64,000 nucleotides of DNA from Hofstenia miamia (taxonomy: Eukaryota > Xenacoelomorpha > Acoela), in the NCBI GenBank assembly GCA_004352715.1, contig SCFE01000091.1, positions 149,235-213,234 of the forward strand. The letters are read 5' to 3'. The position numbers and the translations under genes are program-made. The notes beneath the pieces were generated by a model, which saw nothing but the letters and a program-made list of their open reading frames with translations, did no database searches and was not told the origin of the DNA. Positions 1 to 10,348 of this stretch are shown here, in pieces. Position 1 is the first letter of the stretch, and each line of letters begins with the position of its first letter.

Positions 1-594
1 GCAGTATCCATTCTTTTAAGACTATTTCTGCTGTGGTTTCTGCCGTGGTATTCTGCATTGGGACCATCCTTGCATACTTAGTAAAATTATCTACCATTAC
101 TAGTAGATACTGGTAGCCTTCTGCGTCCTTTGATTGCATTTCCAGGTCTATGTGGACTATTTCATTAGGTTGAGTAGCGATAATTTTCTCTAATGGTGCT
201 CTTTGTGTTGGGAAGTGTTGCTTATTATTGAGGAGGCATGTCATGCACTTATTAATGATGTCCTCAACTACTTTTCTCACGGCTGTCATTATGAATCTTG
301 CATTGAATGTCTTCTCCATCTGTGTAATTCCCAAATGACCTTTCTCATGTATTTTTCATATTAGTTCTCTCTTAAAATAGTCAGGAATTGCAATCTGGTT
401 ATTACCAGCTTCAATGTATAATAGCCCATTCCTGTTGATTTTCCATTTATAGCATTTGTAGTATCCTGCTGTTATTTTGGATAGTGTTGTCCAAGGTTCC
501 CTGATCTTTTTTATGATTTCACCTAGGATTATGTCATCTCTTTGTCTGTCTATTATTTCTTGTTTGGATATCTCTTCCCTCATCAGTATTGGTA
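1..594 (-). mobile_element. Gypsy-like integrase fragment (element 0)
   Basis: This stretch closely matches 20984-21575 of element 2, so it is the zinc-binding and early core part of a Ty3/Gypsy-type integrase read on the minus strand. Reading leftward it encodes the spacer after RNase H, the HEKGHLGITQ segment of the HHCC zinc finger, the cysteine pair of the finger, and the start of the catalytic core up to the VLKEWIL region. The integrase of this family inserts the cDNA copy into the host chromosome. The open frame is broken in places. The RT part should lie to the right, but the copy enters the 1000-base gap at 595 and does not reappear beyond it, so it is truncated or its edge is in the gap. 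It continues past the left edge. Confidence 0.85.
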
Positions 595-1594
595 NNNNNN
601 NNNNNNNNNNNNNNNNNNNNNNNNNNNNNNNNNNNNNNNNNNNNNNNNNNNNNNNNNNNNNNNNNNNNNNNNNNNNNNNNNNNNNNNNNNNNNNNNNNNN
701 NNNNNNNNNNNNNNNNNNNNNNNNNNNNNNNNNNNNNNNNNNNNNNNNNNNNNNNNNNNNNNNNNNNNNNNNNNNNNNNNNNNNNNNNNNNNNNNNNNNN
801 NNNNNNNNNNNNNNNNNNNNNNNNNNNNNNNNNNNNNNNNNNNNNNNNNNNNNNNNNNNNNNNNNNNNNNNNNNNNNNNNNNNNNNNNNNNNNNNNNNNN
901 NNNNNNNNNNNNNNNNNNNNNNNNNNNNNNNNNNNNNNNNNNNNNNNNNNNNNNNNNNNNNNNNNNNNNNNNNNNNNNNNNNNNNNNNNNNNNNNNNNNN
1001 NNNNNNNNNNNNNNNNNNNNNNNNNNNNNNNNNNNNNNNNNNNNNNNNNNNNNNNNNNNNNNNNNNNNNNNNNNNNNNNNNNNNNNNNNNNNNNNNNNNN
1101 NNNNNNNNNNNNNNNNNNNNNNNNNNNNNNNNNNNNNNNNNNNNNNNNNNNNNNNNNNNNNNNNNNNNNNNNNNNNNNNNNNNNNNNNNNNNNNNNNNNN
1201 NNNNNNNNNNNNNNNNNNNNNNNNNNNNNNNNNNNNNNNNNNNNNNNNNNNNNNNNNNNNNNNNNNNNNNNNNNNNNNNNNNNNNNNNNNNNNNNNNNNN
1301 NNNNNNNNNNNNNNNNNNNNNNNNNNNNNNNNNNNNNNNNNNNNNNNNNNNNNNNNNNNNNNNNNNNNNNNNNNNNNNNNNNNNNNNNNNNNNNNNNNNN
1401 NNNNNNNNNNNNNNNNNNNNNNNNNNNNNNNNNNNNNNNNNNNNNNNNNNNNNNNNNNNNNNNNNNNNNNNNNNNNNNNNNNNNNNNNNNNNNNNNNNNN
1501 NNNNNNNNNNNNNNNNNNNNNNNNNNNNNNNNNNNNNNNNNNNNNNNNNNNNNNNNNNNNNNNNNNNNNNNNNNNNNNNNNNNNNNNNNNNNNN
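595..1594. other. Assembly gap of 1000 N
   Basis: Exactly 1000 undetermined bases, which looks like a fixed-size placeholder and not a measured length. It is followed by a TA-rich microsatellite (1595-1621). Reading frames that cross the N run have no meaning. Confidence 0.99.
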
Positions 1595-1918
1595 ATATAT
1601 ATATATACATATACATATATATTGAAGATATTTGGTAAACTGAATTAGCAAAGCATTTTGAACGATTAAACAGTTCATATAAAACATAATAAAATGTTTC
1701 AAAATGTTAAAAAATATTTTTATGTAAAATTTTACGAGAGATTAAAGCTAAACAGTCCATAGGAGATTCTTTCATTGAATATTAAGAGGAAACGGGTTGG
1801 CTTACATAAAAAACTTAAAATATTTTTCTAATAGCTAATGCAATATTTTCTCAATCATTTCTCTTGAAATGATAATACCTTAACTTCATTGTCAACAATT
1901 AATATTTAGAACACTTAC

Positions 1919-2319
1919 GTATCAACATAGCATGGGTAGTCGCTTTCAGTTTTGAATTTTTGAATATCATTTACTTTACATTTTGGCTCAGTCGCTTCGG
2001 ACATTCCATAATAATCTATTCCAGACTTAGTTTCGAAATTCTCTATACCATCATACTTATCGAAATCATACAATTTGCATGTCTTTGTAACTGAATAAAA
2101 AGTTAGAGATTGGCAATCGGGTATGCGAATGCAAAAAATCTGGCAAAGATTTAACGCAATCCCTACTTCTTTGAGAAGAGTGTAGATGGTATTTTTCGGA
2201 GCATAGTTCTCAATCTTCTCACTATAGTCCATATGTCTAACTCCAAATCTTGTTAAGCTGTCAATAAAGTTACAACTCAGTAAAATAATGAAAAAGATTT
2301 TCAAATACCTAAGGTACAT
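1919..2319 (-). CDS. First coding exon: signal peptide plus PAN/apple-like domain
   Basis: The exon starts at a methionine at 2319 followed by a hydrophobic stretch (YLKIFFIILLSC), a good signal peptide, so the product is probably secreted or on the cell surface. The body has the cysteine spacing of a PAN/apple fold: LCQIFC, then IPDCQSLTFY, then KTCKLYDF, with further cysteines near KCK and YPCY. PAN domains bind protein or carbohydrate ligands; the ligand here is unknown. The frame is open for about 45 codons upstream, but the signal peptide decides the start. The exon ends at a consensus donor (GTAAGT, read on the minus strand just below 1919) after 401 coding bases, a phase 2 intron. The next exon lies to the left, in the gap or off the window. 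Its phase matches the TSP1 exon acceptor at 47052. The product is otherwise unidentified. Confidence 0.65.
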
Positions 2320-5300
2320 CCCGATTTCTTGCAAGCAGTAAATGAAGATTTTGTATTGTCCCACCGGTGTTGATTTAATAATAATAATTAATGACACAGG
2401 GGAACTTGTCGATTGAGTAAATAGCGAGCCTTTGTTGATGATTTTTGAATACAAAAATATTTGTGACCGAAATAGTTATTTTCAACAATATTGATTTTCT
2501 GATAAATAACGCCAAGAAATAATGGGTAGTTACGCGCATTGATAAATTAAATGCAAGTATAAATATGAATAAAGTGAACAGTTAATTTGCAAAAATTTGT
2601 TAAATTTGGCAGTTCACTATATTTAATAAACATGAGCTTTGCAGTATATTTTGATAGCAGTTCAAATAATTTGAAAGTTGATTTCTCAATATATGGTTTC
2701 AGACAATTAATAATTTTCTTTCGTTGGTATCGTAAATTTATAAATTACATAATTCTCTGGATTTTTTTCAGTACAAATTCTTGCAAAAACATTACAGTTA
2801 CACTGTGACCTAGCATAAAGGATTCAGCAATTCTTTTGAAATTTCCATTGTTTTTGCAATATCTAGTAGTTATGGAATTCTTAAGATAAAGAATGTTTTT
2901 TGTCTCTATACAATAGGATTGCAAGTAAATCCATTAGGGTAGCATTGACATAATCCCCTGATAGAATTCTTCAAAGCAAATTACTTCAATGATAATTTTG
3001 TAATTACGTTTTATGTCATTTGATTATTCGCTACAAAAAATATTACATGTATACTTAGCAAACCAGCATTAGAAGAGTTTTGTGTGCGAGAGAAGAAACA
3101 TGTAAGGAAGATTGACTCGTTCTGAGAAGTTTTCTTACTGGCAACTATTATTAAGCGATTCTCATTCATCCTGATAAACATAATTATAGTTTTGGAATTA
3201 CTAAATCCTTTTATATAATTATACTATTATGATGCTAGTTATCCTTCATAACCAGAGTTGAAAGCAGGTCTGCTTCACAAAAAAACCGGGTCAGTTTGGG
3301 TCACTGCTTCGAGCTAAGTAAAATGCGTCGGGCTGGACCATTAAAATGATTTTTTATATTTTAGGAGAAAACGTAAGCTTTAGTAATATAAATAATATTG
3401 GAAATTTACATGCAAAATGATGCTAAGTTGTACAGGAGTGACATACAGCAATAGGCAGAGTTTTGCAATAAATAATTGAAAATGAAACTTGTTGTGATAG
3501 AAAGAATTTCGTTTGTTATTATAATCTTCCTCAGCAGAAAATTACAGCTTTAGAAGCATCACCATTAAAAAACTTAGAAATGGATTACACAGTTATTTGC
3601 AAAAACGAAAACCACACGCATATTTTTCACATTTTGTTATTTCCTTTCTTCTTTGTACGCCTAAATCATTGATAGTGAGCATCTGCCTGTGCTTGAAAAA
3701 CTCATGTGTCTGAAAATCACTGGAACATGTAATGAAAATTAATATTTTAAATCTTTTATATCAGGTCTTGGTTAAATTGGATCTAAATGTTAATTTTGTA
3801 TGGGTCCGATCTGAATGTAAGCTTTTCTATATGGCTAGTGTCGATTTTTTTCGACCCACTTAATACTCTGTTTTTAATAAGTATGGGGGAAGTGGTTGAG
3901 CCGTCCAACGCTGGTCACGGACTGGGGAGGGAAAATAAATGAACTAAAGTCTTGGCCACAATTGTAAGCTAATCTTACAAAACTGTATTTGTATTGAAAA
4001 ATAACTCTAGACTCTTAATTTTTTATTTATTTTGTTTTTTTGTCAAACGCTTTCTATTTATATATATTTTTGTTCCTGTTCCGGTGATTAGATGATTGGA
4101 GTAAGAGTTGAGGGTCGACTGTAGGCCATGTTGAAATAAATCAGAATTGTGGGCCTTGTGGATTTTTGAAAAAATATATGGGATGGCGACAGCTTGTCAA
4201 AGAAATAACAGCCCACTCCCAATCTTCCTTCATACTGTAGATAGACCACAGGTCTGCTTACAAAGTGCTAAAAATTTGTAGTTACTATGCACAGTAGAGT
4301 ATTAATCCTACAACTCCGTAATTTCATGATATTTACATCTGTTCAGTTAAAAAACAAAGACTCTAGAATTTAAATTGCATATTCAATTCCTATAATATCT
4401 GCAGTCATTTTGATGATCCATAGGTGTAGCTTAGTTTAAATCTTTTTGTTATTCTGCTAACAGAATTTTATATTTAAAACTTAGAAAATACAACTGATAA
4501 CGATAAAATTGTATTAAGATTGGAGAAAAACAACTATCCTGCTCACACTTAAGTGAAGAATGAAAAAACAAAATAATAATGACCAAATTGGTTGCTGAAA
4601 CTCAATAAATTTAGTCTAATTCACTCAAGACAGCAATGTGAAAAAGATAAATCCTTGTGGTAGAATTTTTGAATGATTATGCTGAAAAAGAGCATAGATG
4701 TATTATAATATCTAAATGTTAAATATCAAAACATAAAGTTAACTTAAAATTTCAAAAAAAAATATTATTTTAATTTAATTAAATAAGTCGCAAGTAACAT
4801 TACAAAAGAAGTCATTTCTTATGGTTTCAGCCTGAACTGACTAAGTAACATTAATGAAGCTCATGCAAAACCTGGAACTAAGGAAATGCTTCGAAATTTT
4901 TTAGTGAAATTCAGTTTTAATGATCGTTGAGAAAGTAATATGAAAGCAGAAATTTTGTCAGTATTCCATTTATGTTGCAAAAATTACCCAATTTTTTTAA
5001 ATGTTATTTCAAATGAAAAAGTCAATTTGTAATAAGGATAATTTAAATTTGCATGTTTGTACATTAACAAATTTATCAAAATAATTCTGTTTTCTCAAAA
5101 TCAACTAAATTTGAAAATATAGACTCCAAAACAAATTTCTGAAGAACAATATCAATATCAAATAAATGAAGTAAATTATTAGTAAGCATTTTGAGATATC
5201 CTGTTCCAAAACAATACAATTTCCAAGAGGCATGTCCTTTATTTCAGAATGGAAAGAATTTTATAAATCCCATAGACACAAAAACAAACACCTAGTAAGC

Positions 5301-5934
5301 TTTAATGTCAAAAGTTTTCAACAAAACTCCTCTAGAAATGACTATCAATCTCAGAGTAATTATCTTATTGATTTGAAATTGTAAATGTCATAAAGTTATT
5401 AGAGATTACATCTATAATAAAACTTTTTATGTCTAACAATGATATTTTTTAATATAGCCATGGGGTTCAAGTCAAATATTGCAATGACATGGTAGCATAA
5501 AATCTCGATAACGGGATGATTTTGTTTTGCAAGTACCTTGTGGAAAATATATTAAATAACGTTAATAACAAAAAATAGAAACACATTGTTAGGTTATAGA
5601 AATTGATCTTTAACCGTATTTTTACTAGCGTTATTTCTAAAGAACAAATCGTTTTATCTACATTCTTGACCAATTTTATCCAAGAGATATTGAAAGCTCT
5701 TTTATATGGACACATTTATGTGATTGGGCCCGCTCATGCAATGATGAAGATTTTTGCTGAAATTTATTCTTGCACCTGAAGAGCAGGCAAATATGAATTT
5801 TATTAAACGAGAAATCCGATTTTTGTGGAAGCATTCAAATTCTTTTCATAACTAGTGTTCGATAATGAGGTGATTTAATCCCCATGGGAACAATAACTAC
5901 CCTGAAATATTTTGTTTTCTGAAGTAAAACGATT
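2320..5934. other. Non-coding AT-rich stretch
   Basis: I see no convincing gene here. Short open frames (for example 2587-2808 plus and 5467-5715 minus) have low-complexity, AT-driven composition and no recognisable motif. 2320 upward would hold the 5' UTR and promoter of the PAN gene. I could not name a core promoter. Parts of 3240-4260 are slightly less AT-rich and could be an old transposon remnant, but I found no clear terminal repeats. Confidence 0.5.
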
Positions 5935-5980
5935 ATTTGACAAATAGCTATGGAAAACAAAGTACAATATATATATATAC

Positions 5981-6980
5981 NNNNNNNNNNNNNNNNNNNN
6001 NNNNNNNNNNNNNNNNNNNNNNNNNNNNNNNNNNNNNNNNNNNNNNNNNNNNNNNNNNNNNNNNNNNNNNNNNNNNNNNNNNNNNNNNNNNNNNNNNNNN
6101 NNNNNNNNNNNNNNNNNNNNNNNNNNNNNNNNNNNNNNNNNNNNNNNNNNNNNNNNNNNNNNNNNNNNNNNNNNNNNNNNNNNNNNNNNNNNNNNNNNNN
6201 NNNNNNNNNNNNNNNNNNNNNNNNNNNNNNNNNNNNNNNNNNNNNNNNNNNNNNNNNNNNNNNNNNNNNNNNNNNNNNNNNNNNNNNNNNNNNNNNNNNN
6301 NNNNNNNNNNNNNNNNNNNNNNNNNNNNNNNNNNNNNNNNNNNNNNNNNNNNNNNNNNNNNNNNNNNNNNNNNNNNNNNNNNNNNNNNNNNNNNNNNNNN
6401 NNNNNNNNNNNNNNNNNNNNNNNNNNNNNNNNNNNNNNNNNNNNNNNNNNNNNNNNNNNNNNNNNNNNNNNNNNNNNNNNNNNNNNNNNNNNNNNNNNNN
6501 NNNNNNNNNNNNNNNNNNNNNNNNNNNNNNNNNNNNNNNNNNNNNNNNNNNNNNNNNNNNNNNNNNNNNNNNNNNNNNNNNNNNNNNNNNNNNNNNNNNN
6601 NNNNNNNNNNNNNNNNNNNNNNNNNNNNNNNNNNNNNNNNNNNNNNNNNNNNNNNNNNNNNNNNNNNNNNNNNNNNNNNNNNNNNNNNNNNNNNNNNNNN
6701 NNNNNNNNNNNNNNNNNNNNNNNNNNNNNNNNNNNNNNNNNNNNNNNNNNNNNNNNNNNNNNNNNNNNNNNNNNNNNNNNNNNNNNNNNNNNNNNNNNNN
6801 NNNNNNNNNNNNNNNNNNNNNNNNNNNNNNNNNNNNNNNNNNNNNNNNNNNNNNNNNNNNNNNNNNNNNNNNNNNNNNNNNNNNNNNNNNNNNNNNNNNN
6901 NNNNNNNNNNNNNNNNNNNNNNNNNNNNNNNNNNNNNNNNNNNNNNNNNNNNNNNNNNNNNNNNNNNNNNNNNNNNNNNN
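5981..6980. other. Assembly gap of 1000 N, TA-repeat at its left edge
   Basis: Exactly 1000 undetermined bases preceded by a TA repeat ending at 5980. The right edge opens inside Gypsy element 1, so the missing part of that element (gag, pol) may lie in the gap. Confidence 0.99.
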
Positions 6981-7215
6981 ACGCCAATTCAAGGGCAGTG
7001 AGACACGCGGAGATCCAGAGGAAGGTGTAAGTGGTGGAAGAACCATGGAGATATGAAAGCGATTCAAGGCTGACGTTATCTCATCCAGAACCACAGCTGG
7101 TCAAGTGCCGATATGAGTAACTGCGAGCTGATTCAAGGGCGAAGCAGTAGAAAATATCAGCACAGATTCACAGCCTCCGGACTGTGAACCGAGCACCAGT
7201 AGATTACCATTTAGG
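6981..7215 (+). pseudogene. ORF3 leader with [RQ]FK[GA] repeats, three stops
   Basis: Read in the ORF3 frame this leader is continuous with the 7216 start but has three TGA codons: one where element 2 has Trp (MEIWK), one where it has Gly, and one in place of the Arg codon CGA of the repeat motif. Three copies of the 12-base motif are present (near 6983, 7059 and 7130), each encoding R/Q/stop-F-K-G/A. The ancestral ORF3 therefore probably began upstream of 7216, in the gap. Confidence 0.6.
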
Positions 7216-8907
7216 ATGACCCAGCTACACGCCTCCTCAGACACAACCTCAGAACGCACTGTAAGATCAAAAGAAAGAGAAAAGCGGATGTCAAAAATAG
7301 ATGGGGAAACATTACACCCCTATTTCATGGGAACATCGAAGATGCGCTATAATGCATTTGCAAAACTATCGCTGGAAACAAAGTCCCATATAAGAAAAGT
7401 CGCAAGGATCGAGGGGAAATTCTTACCAATTGTGCTTGATGCTAACAACAGGCTGAAAGTCAATGTAATTATTAGCTACCCTCAGGAAATGAACGAAACA
7501 TTAGAAAGGCCATATATGCGCAGTATGGTGCATGTCGTTTTTGATGACGCATTCACATTAGACACAGCTCAAGTGATAATGGCATATAAGGATAAAATCG
7601 CGGAGATACCAGAAATCAATATGGATGCAGACAATCTTACAATTATACACATTCTGAAACAAAAAGAGTACACGAAAGCATTACAAAAGAAGGTAGATGA
7701 CACAACTAGGATGGCGAGAGTACAAAATGTTAGAATTGTACTAATAACAATCACAACGCAAGAGGAGATTCCTGACCATCTGGAAATAGCATGTCAGCTG
7801 GGAGAGAATATTTTCCCATGGCAAAAGTCAGATACAAATACTACAATTCCAGAACTGATACGCCTGGATTTACAGATAGACTACTGGGCGCAGATTTATC
7901 GAATCATGGTAGACCCGTGCATAGCAATCGATTTATACAGGCAAACAAAAACTATAGAACTAACAATGGACACGGAGGGCATCGAAAAAGCGAACACGCT
8001 GTTTATAAAGTGCAGCCTCACACAACGCCAGGAGCATCTACAACAGATTCAAACGATCTGGAAAACAATGAAACTACAGCAAAAAGTAGAAGAGGGATGG
8101 CCTAAGATAAGAATTGACGCACCATCGAGAAAATTCCACAAATCAATTGAAGTAGCTTTAACGGAAGTAAACCGCGCCTATGAACTGAATACAAAGAAAG
8201 ATTTTAAGCAAATGATATTCGAGGAGAAGAACGCACCAGAGATACATTTCAGAACTACAGCATGGATATTAGCCATCTTTACGACAGAAGAAGTGGAATT
8301 AAAATTACCGATCTCGCGACAAACCCGGCATAGACTAACAAAAGCAAAACGATACGAAATTGCAATATCCCCGATCAACATACAAACAAAGAACTGGCTG
8401 TTAAAGGGACATATCGGAAAACTAGAATCACCAAACAGAACAGAAAAACCAGTGCAAGCCATGGAGAAATTACTAAGCAGGATCATCATGCAAGAAAACC
8501 CGTTGGGGAAGATATCAGCAATAAGCATTGCTAACAAGACGGGGATATGCCCCAGCGAAATTACTATATTTGATGATCCGATGAGAAAATACATGTGGGG
8601 AGCAACATCCAAGACACGTGTGAAACAGCTTCAAAATCAGCCATGGCTCACAACCAAAAAGATCATAAAAAGGAAACTTGCGAGCACAGCAGAAATCCGC
8701 AACATAATAACACAAAAGAACGTGCAGAACATATTAGATTACGAAATGAGATGTTATGAAAAAGACAGTCTGCGATGCACATTCACTAAGATCCTCAAAA
8801 GCGCCGAAATGATGAAGAGAGGAGGAATCTTCTTCTATAAGGATGTGGCAAACACTCGAAGTCTAAGAAAAGTTTTCACGTTCTTTTACCCTGGTAGAGG
8901 TGTGTGA
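7216..8907 (+). CDS. Retroelement ORF3, N-terminal and central part (unknown protein)
   Basis: An uninterrupted frame of 563 codons from the retroelement's third ORF, placed after integrase and before the 3' LTR. I do not recognise the family. The product looks soluble, charged and mixed alpha/beta: no signal peptide, no membrane segment, no zinc-finger spacing and few cysteines, so an env glycoprotein is unlikely. Conserved blocks shared with elements 2, 3 and 4 include MSK near residue 25, LHPYFMGTSK, VNVIISYPQEMNE, a DPCIAIDLYRQ block near 235, a glutamine-rich helical block ending in W (TQRQEHLQQIQTIW, near 275) and a KYMWGATSKTR block near 460. The last roughly 25 codons come from a 65-base templated insertion (8829-8893) that shifts the frame and ends the ORF early. 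The start is the first Met after the stops of the leader; the later Met of MSKIDGE is an alternative. Confidence 0.6.
   Translation: MTQLHASSDTTSERTVRSKEREKRMSKIDGETLHPYFMGTSKMRYNAFAKLSLETKSHIRKVARIEGKFLPIVLDANNRLKVNVIISYPQEMNETLERPYMRSMVHVVFDDAFTLDTAQVIMAYKDKIAEIPEINMDADNLTIIHILKQKEYTKALQKKVDDTTRMARVQNVRIVLITITTQEEIPDHLEIACQLGENIFPWQKSDTNTTIPELIRLDLQIDYWAQIYRIMVDPCIAIDLYRQTKTIELTMDTEGIEKANTLFIKCSLTQRQEHLQQIQTIWKTMKLQQKVEEGWPKIRIDAPSRKFHKSIEVALTEVNRAYELNTKKDFKQMIFEEKNAPEIHFRTTAWILAIFTTEEVELKLPISRQTRHRLTKAKRYEIAISPINIQTKNWLLKGHIGKLESPNRTEKPVQAMEKLLSRIIMQENPLGKISAISIANKTGICPSEITIFDDPMRKYMWGATSKTRVKQLQNQPWLTTKKIIKRKLASTAEIRNIITQKNVQNILDYEMRCYEKDSLRCTFTKILKSAEMMKRGGIFFYKDVANTRSLRKVFTFFYPGRGV
8829..8893 (+). 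repeat. 65-bp duplicated insertion from downstream ORF3
   Basis: 8829-8893 repeats 9925-9989 (61 of 65 positions by eye). It replaces about ten bases that element 2 has between the GGI and VEVCEM codons. It encodes the FFYKDVANT block out of place, changes the frame and truncates ORF3. Two of the four differences agree with the sequence of elements 2 and 3, so the donor may have been another copy. Confidence 0.8.
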
Positions 8908-9310
8908 AATGGTCACAAAGTCCCAAGCAGAAATGTTGGAAGAAGAACAACTATTGACATTATCTAGATTATTGTTATCTCCCAAAACACATCAAATGAT
9001 TGACAGAATTATTATAGAAAAGTGGGGAGGGATTAGTCCAGCCAAGACAATCGAGTGGATTGATACAGACGATGAGCGTTTCTTGGTTGAAATCAAAATA
9101 ACAAAAGAGTCTAAAGACATAAGAGAAAGAAACTTCCAGTGTATCCAAGAACAACAAACTGTAGCAACGATGAAACTTATGTTTACCGAAGCTTTTACAC
9201 AAACAGAACTGGAGGAACTACTACGACCATATAATCAACTCGCCATCAACGTGGAGTGTATTACTTCAAGAGTAGAGCTAACAGAAGAACTACGGTTAAA
9301 GCTGAGTTGA
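8900..9310 (+). pseudogene. ORF3 second fragment (after the frameshift)
   Basis: This frame resumes ORF3 after the 65-bp insertion. It matches element 2 at 17820-18251: a VCEMVTKSQAEM block, a KWGGISPAKTIEWIDTDDE block and a LMFTEAFTQTELEELL block. In element 2 these follow MMKRGGI in one frame, so in an undamaged copy this is the same polypeptide as 7216-8907. Mostly charged helices, no cysteine cluster and no known domain. It ends with a TGA at 9308-9310 where the relatives are also disturbed, so the true continuation into 9311-9436 is uncertain. Confidence 0.55.
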
Positions 9311-9436
9311 AAGGGACTAATGCAGGCATTCTGGGATACGATTCCTGAAGCAAAAATGAACTACCCTGCCACCATAGGGTTAGCAACAGCGTCGACCACA
9401 GAAGGCACATACCAGCACATAGAATGAGAGATCGAA

Positions 9437-9823
9437 ATGAAAATACTCATATGCACACCGCCAGAGACTATCGCAGTACCCATGGTCCTACCACGTTGGA
9501 GAATACCCAAGGACGTCAAGGTCGCAAAAACATTCTTACATGAGTATAAATCGTACGTGAACACTGAAAAGAAAGCGAAAGCCATAGTCGACAGAGAAGA
9601 TTACAAAAAGTTGAAAGCAATATTGTTACAACAGAATAACAAGGAACGAGTCTACATCAAGGGCACAATAACGCCGGATCAACTGTACACACAGGGAAAA
9701 CCTATAAATGTACAATTACAAGACTTGAGAAATGAAATTGAAGAAAGAAATCCAAGAGCTATAATGTTATTCTCAGGAGTGAATGATATAGTTTGGACTG
9801 ATATATGGGAGAAAAGATACTGA
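9437..9823 (+). pseudogene. ORF3 third fragment
   Basis: Matches 17289-17759 of element 2 and 27073-27480 of element 3. Conserved features are ICTPPETIAVPMVLP, a W-R-[IL]-P-K segment, the helix FLHEYKSYVNTE, the YTQGKPIN block and a final NDIVWTDIWE. Element 2 shows that the reading upstream (MNYPAMIGLA onward) belongs to the same polypeptide, while here a TGA at 9427 interrupts it. The frame ends at a TGA at 9821-9823, where relatives also have a tyrosine-rich break. Function unknown. Confidence 0.55.
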
Positions 9824-9859
9824 TACTACGACGTCACCAAAAGGGTCAAAATCATTACC

Positions 9860-10348
9860 ATGATGAGACTAAACAAAAACGACCCCAATACAATCACAGA
9901 GGAAGAAGTCAGGAACAACGTCAGCTTCTTCTATAAGGATGTGGTGAACACTCAAAGTCTAAGAAAAGTTTTTACGTTCTTTTACCCTGATAACCAGATT
10001 AGGGAAGATTTAGCACACACAAGTAGAGCTGACGCACAGATGACTCTTATGATCAGCATCAAGGGTATTCAGTTATATCAAAAATATTATGACATCTTCT
10101 CGCAGAAAATCAACGAGTTGAGAGAGTTAACACCCATAGCAGAAGATATTAGAGAAACCCAGTTCCTAAGATACACGAACATTACAACCACAGAAAGAGA
10201 AGCAGTGCTAAAGATGACAAAACAGGCGGAATTCGCAAAGACAACATGGTCTGATCAACAGGCGGAAACGATAATTCGAAAAGCAGACACTCTGGTGCAT
10301 GGAGAACGAGCTGTGCTAAAAATAACGCAAGCTGAGGGGGGCGTGTAG
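9860..10348 (+). CDS. Retroelement ORF3, C-terminal part
   Basis: C-terminal 162 residues of the unknown third retroelement protein. Conserved with 16953-17255 (element 2) and 26773-27036 (element 3): MMRLNKNDPN, FFYKDVVNTQSLRKVFTFFYP, a DAQMTLMI helix and a YHKYY/YQKYY block. Strongly helical and charged. The last codons (QAEGGV then TAG) overlap a purine run and the first five bases of the LTR, so the stop codon TAG is LTR sequence. Elements 2 and 3 end the same way. It is separated from the previous fragment by only about 36 bases and probably formed one protein with it. Confidence 0.6.
   Translation: MMRLNKNDPNTITEEEVRNNVSFFYKDVVNTQSLRKVFTFFYPDNQIREDLAHTSRADAQMTLMISIKGIQLYQKYYDIFSQKINELRELTPIAEDIRETQFLRYTNITTTEREAVLKMTKQAEFAKTTWSDQQAETIIRKADTLVHGERAVLKITQAEGGV
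10332..10343 (+). other. Polypurine tract of element 1
   Basis: A G-rich purine run (GCTGAGGGGGGCG) lies immediately before the LTR start at 10344, the position where plus-strand cDNA synthesis is primed in LTR elements. It also encodes the last residues of ORF3. The corresponding run in elements 2 and 3 is GCTGAGGAGGGC followed by G or A. Confidence 0.65.

Noticed and set aside
356-1702. Long frames across the 1000-N gap (and the same at 5835-7094 and 56621-57255)
   Set aside because: They exist only because undetermined bases hold no stop codons.
7216-10348. ORF3 as an env glycoprotein
   Set aside because: No signal peptide, no membrane anchor, no cysteine pattern or furin-like site was seen.
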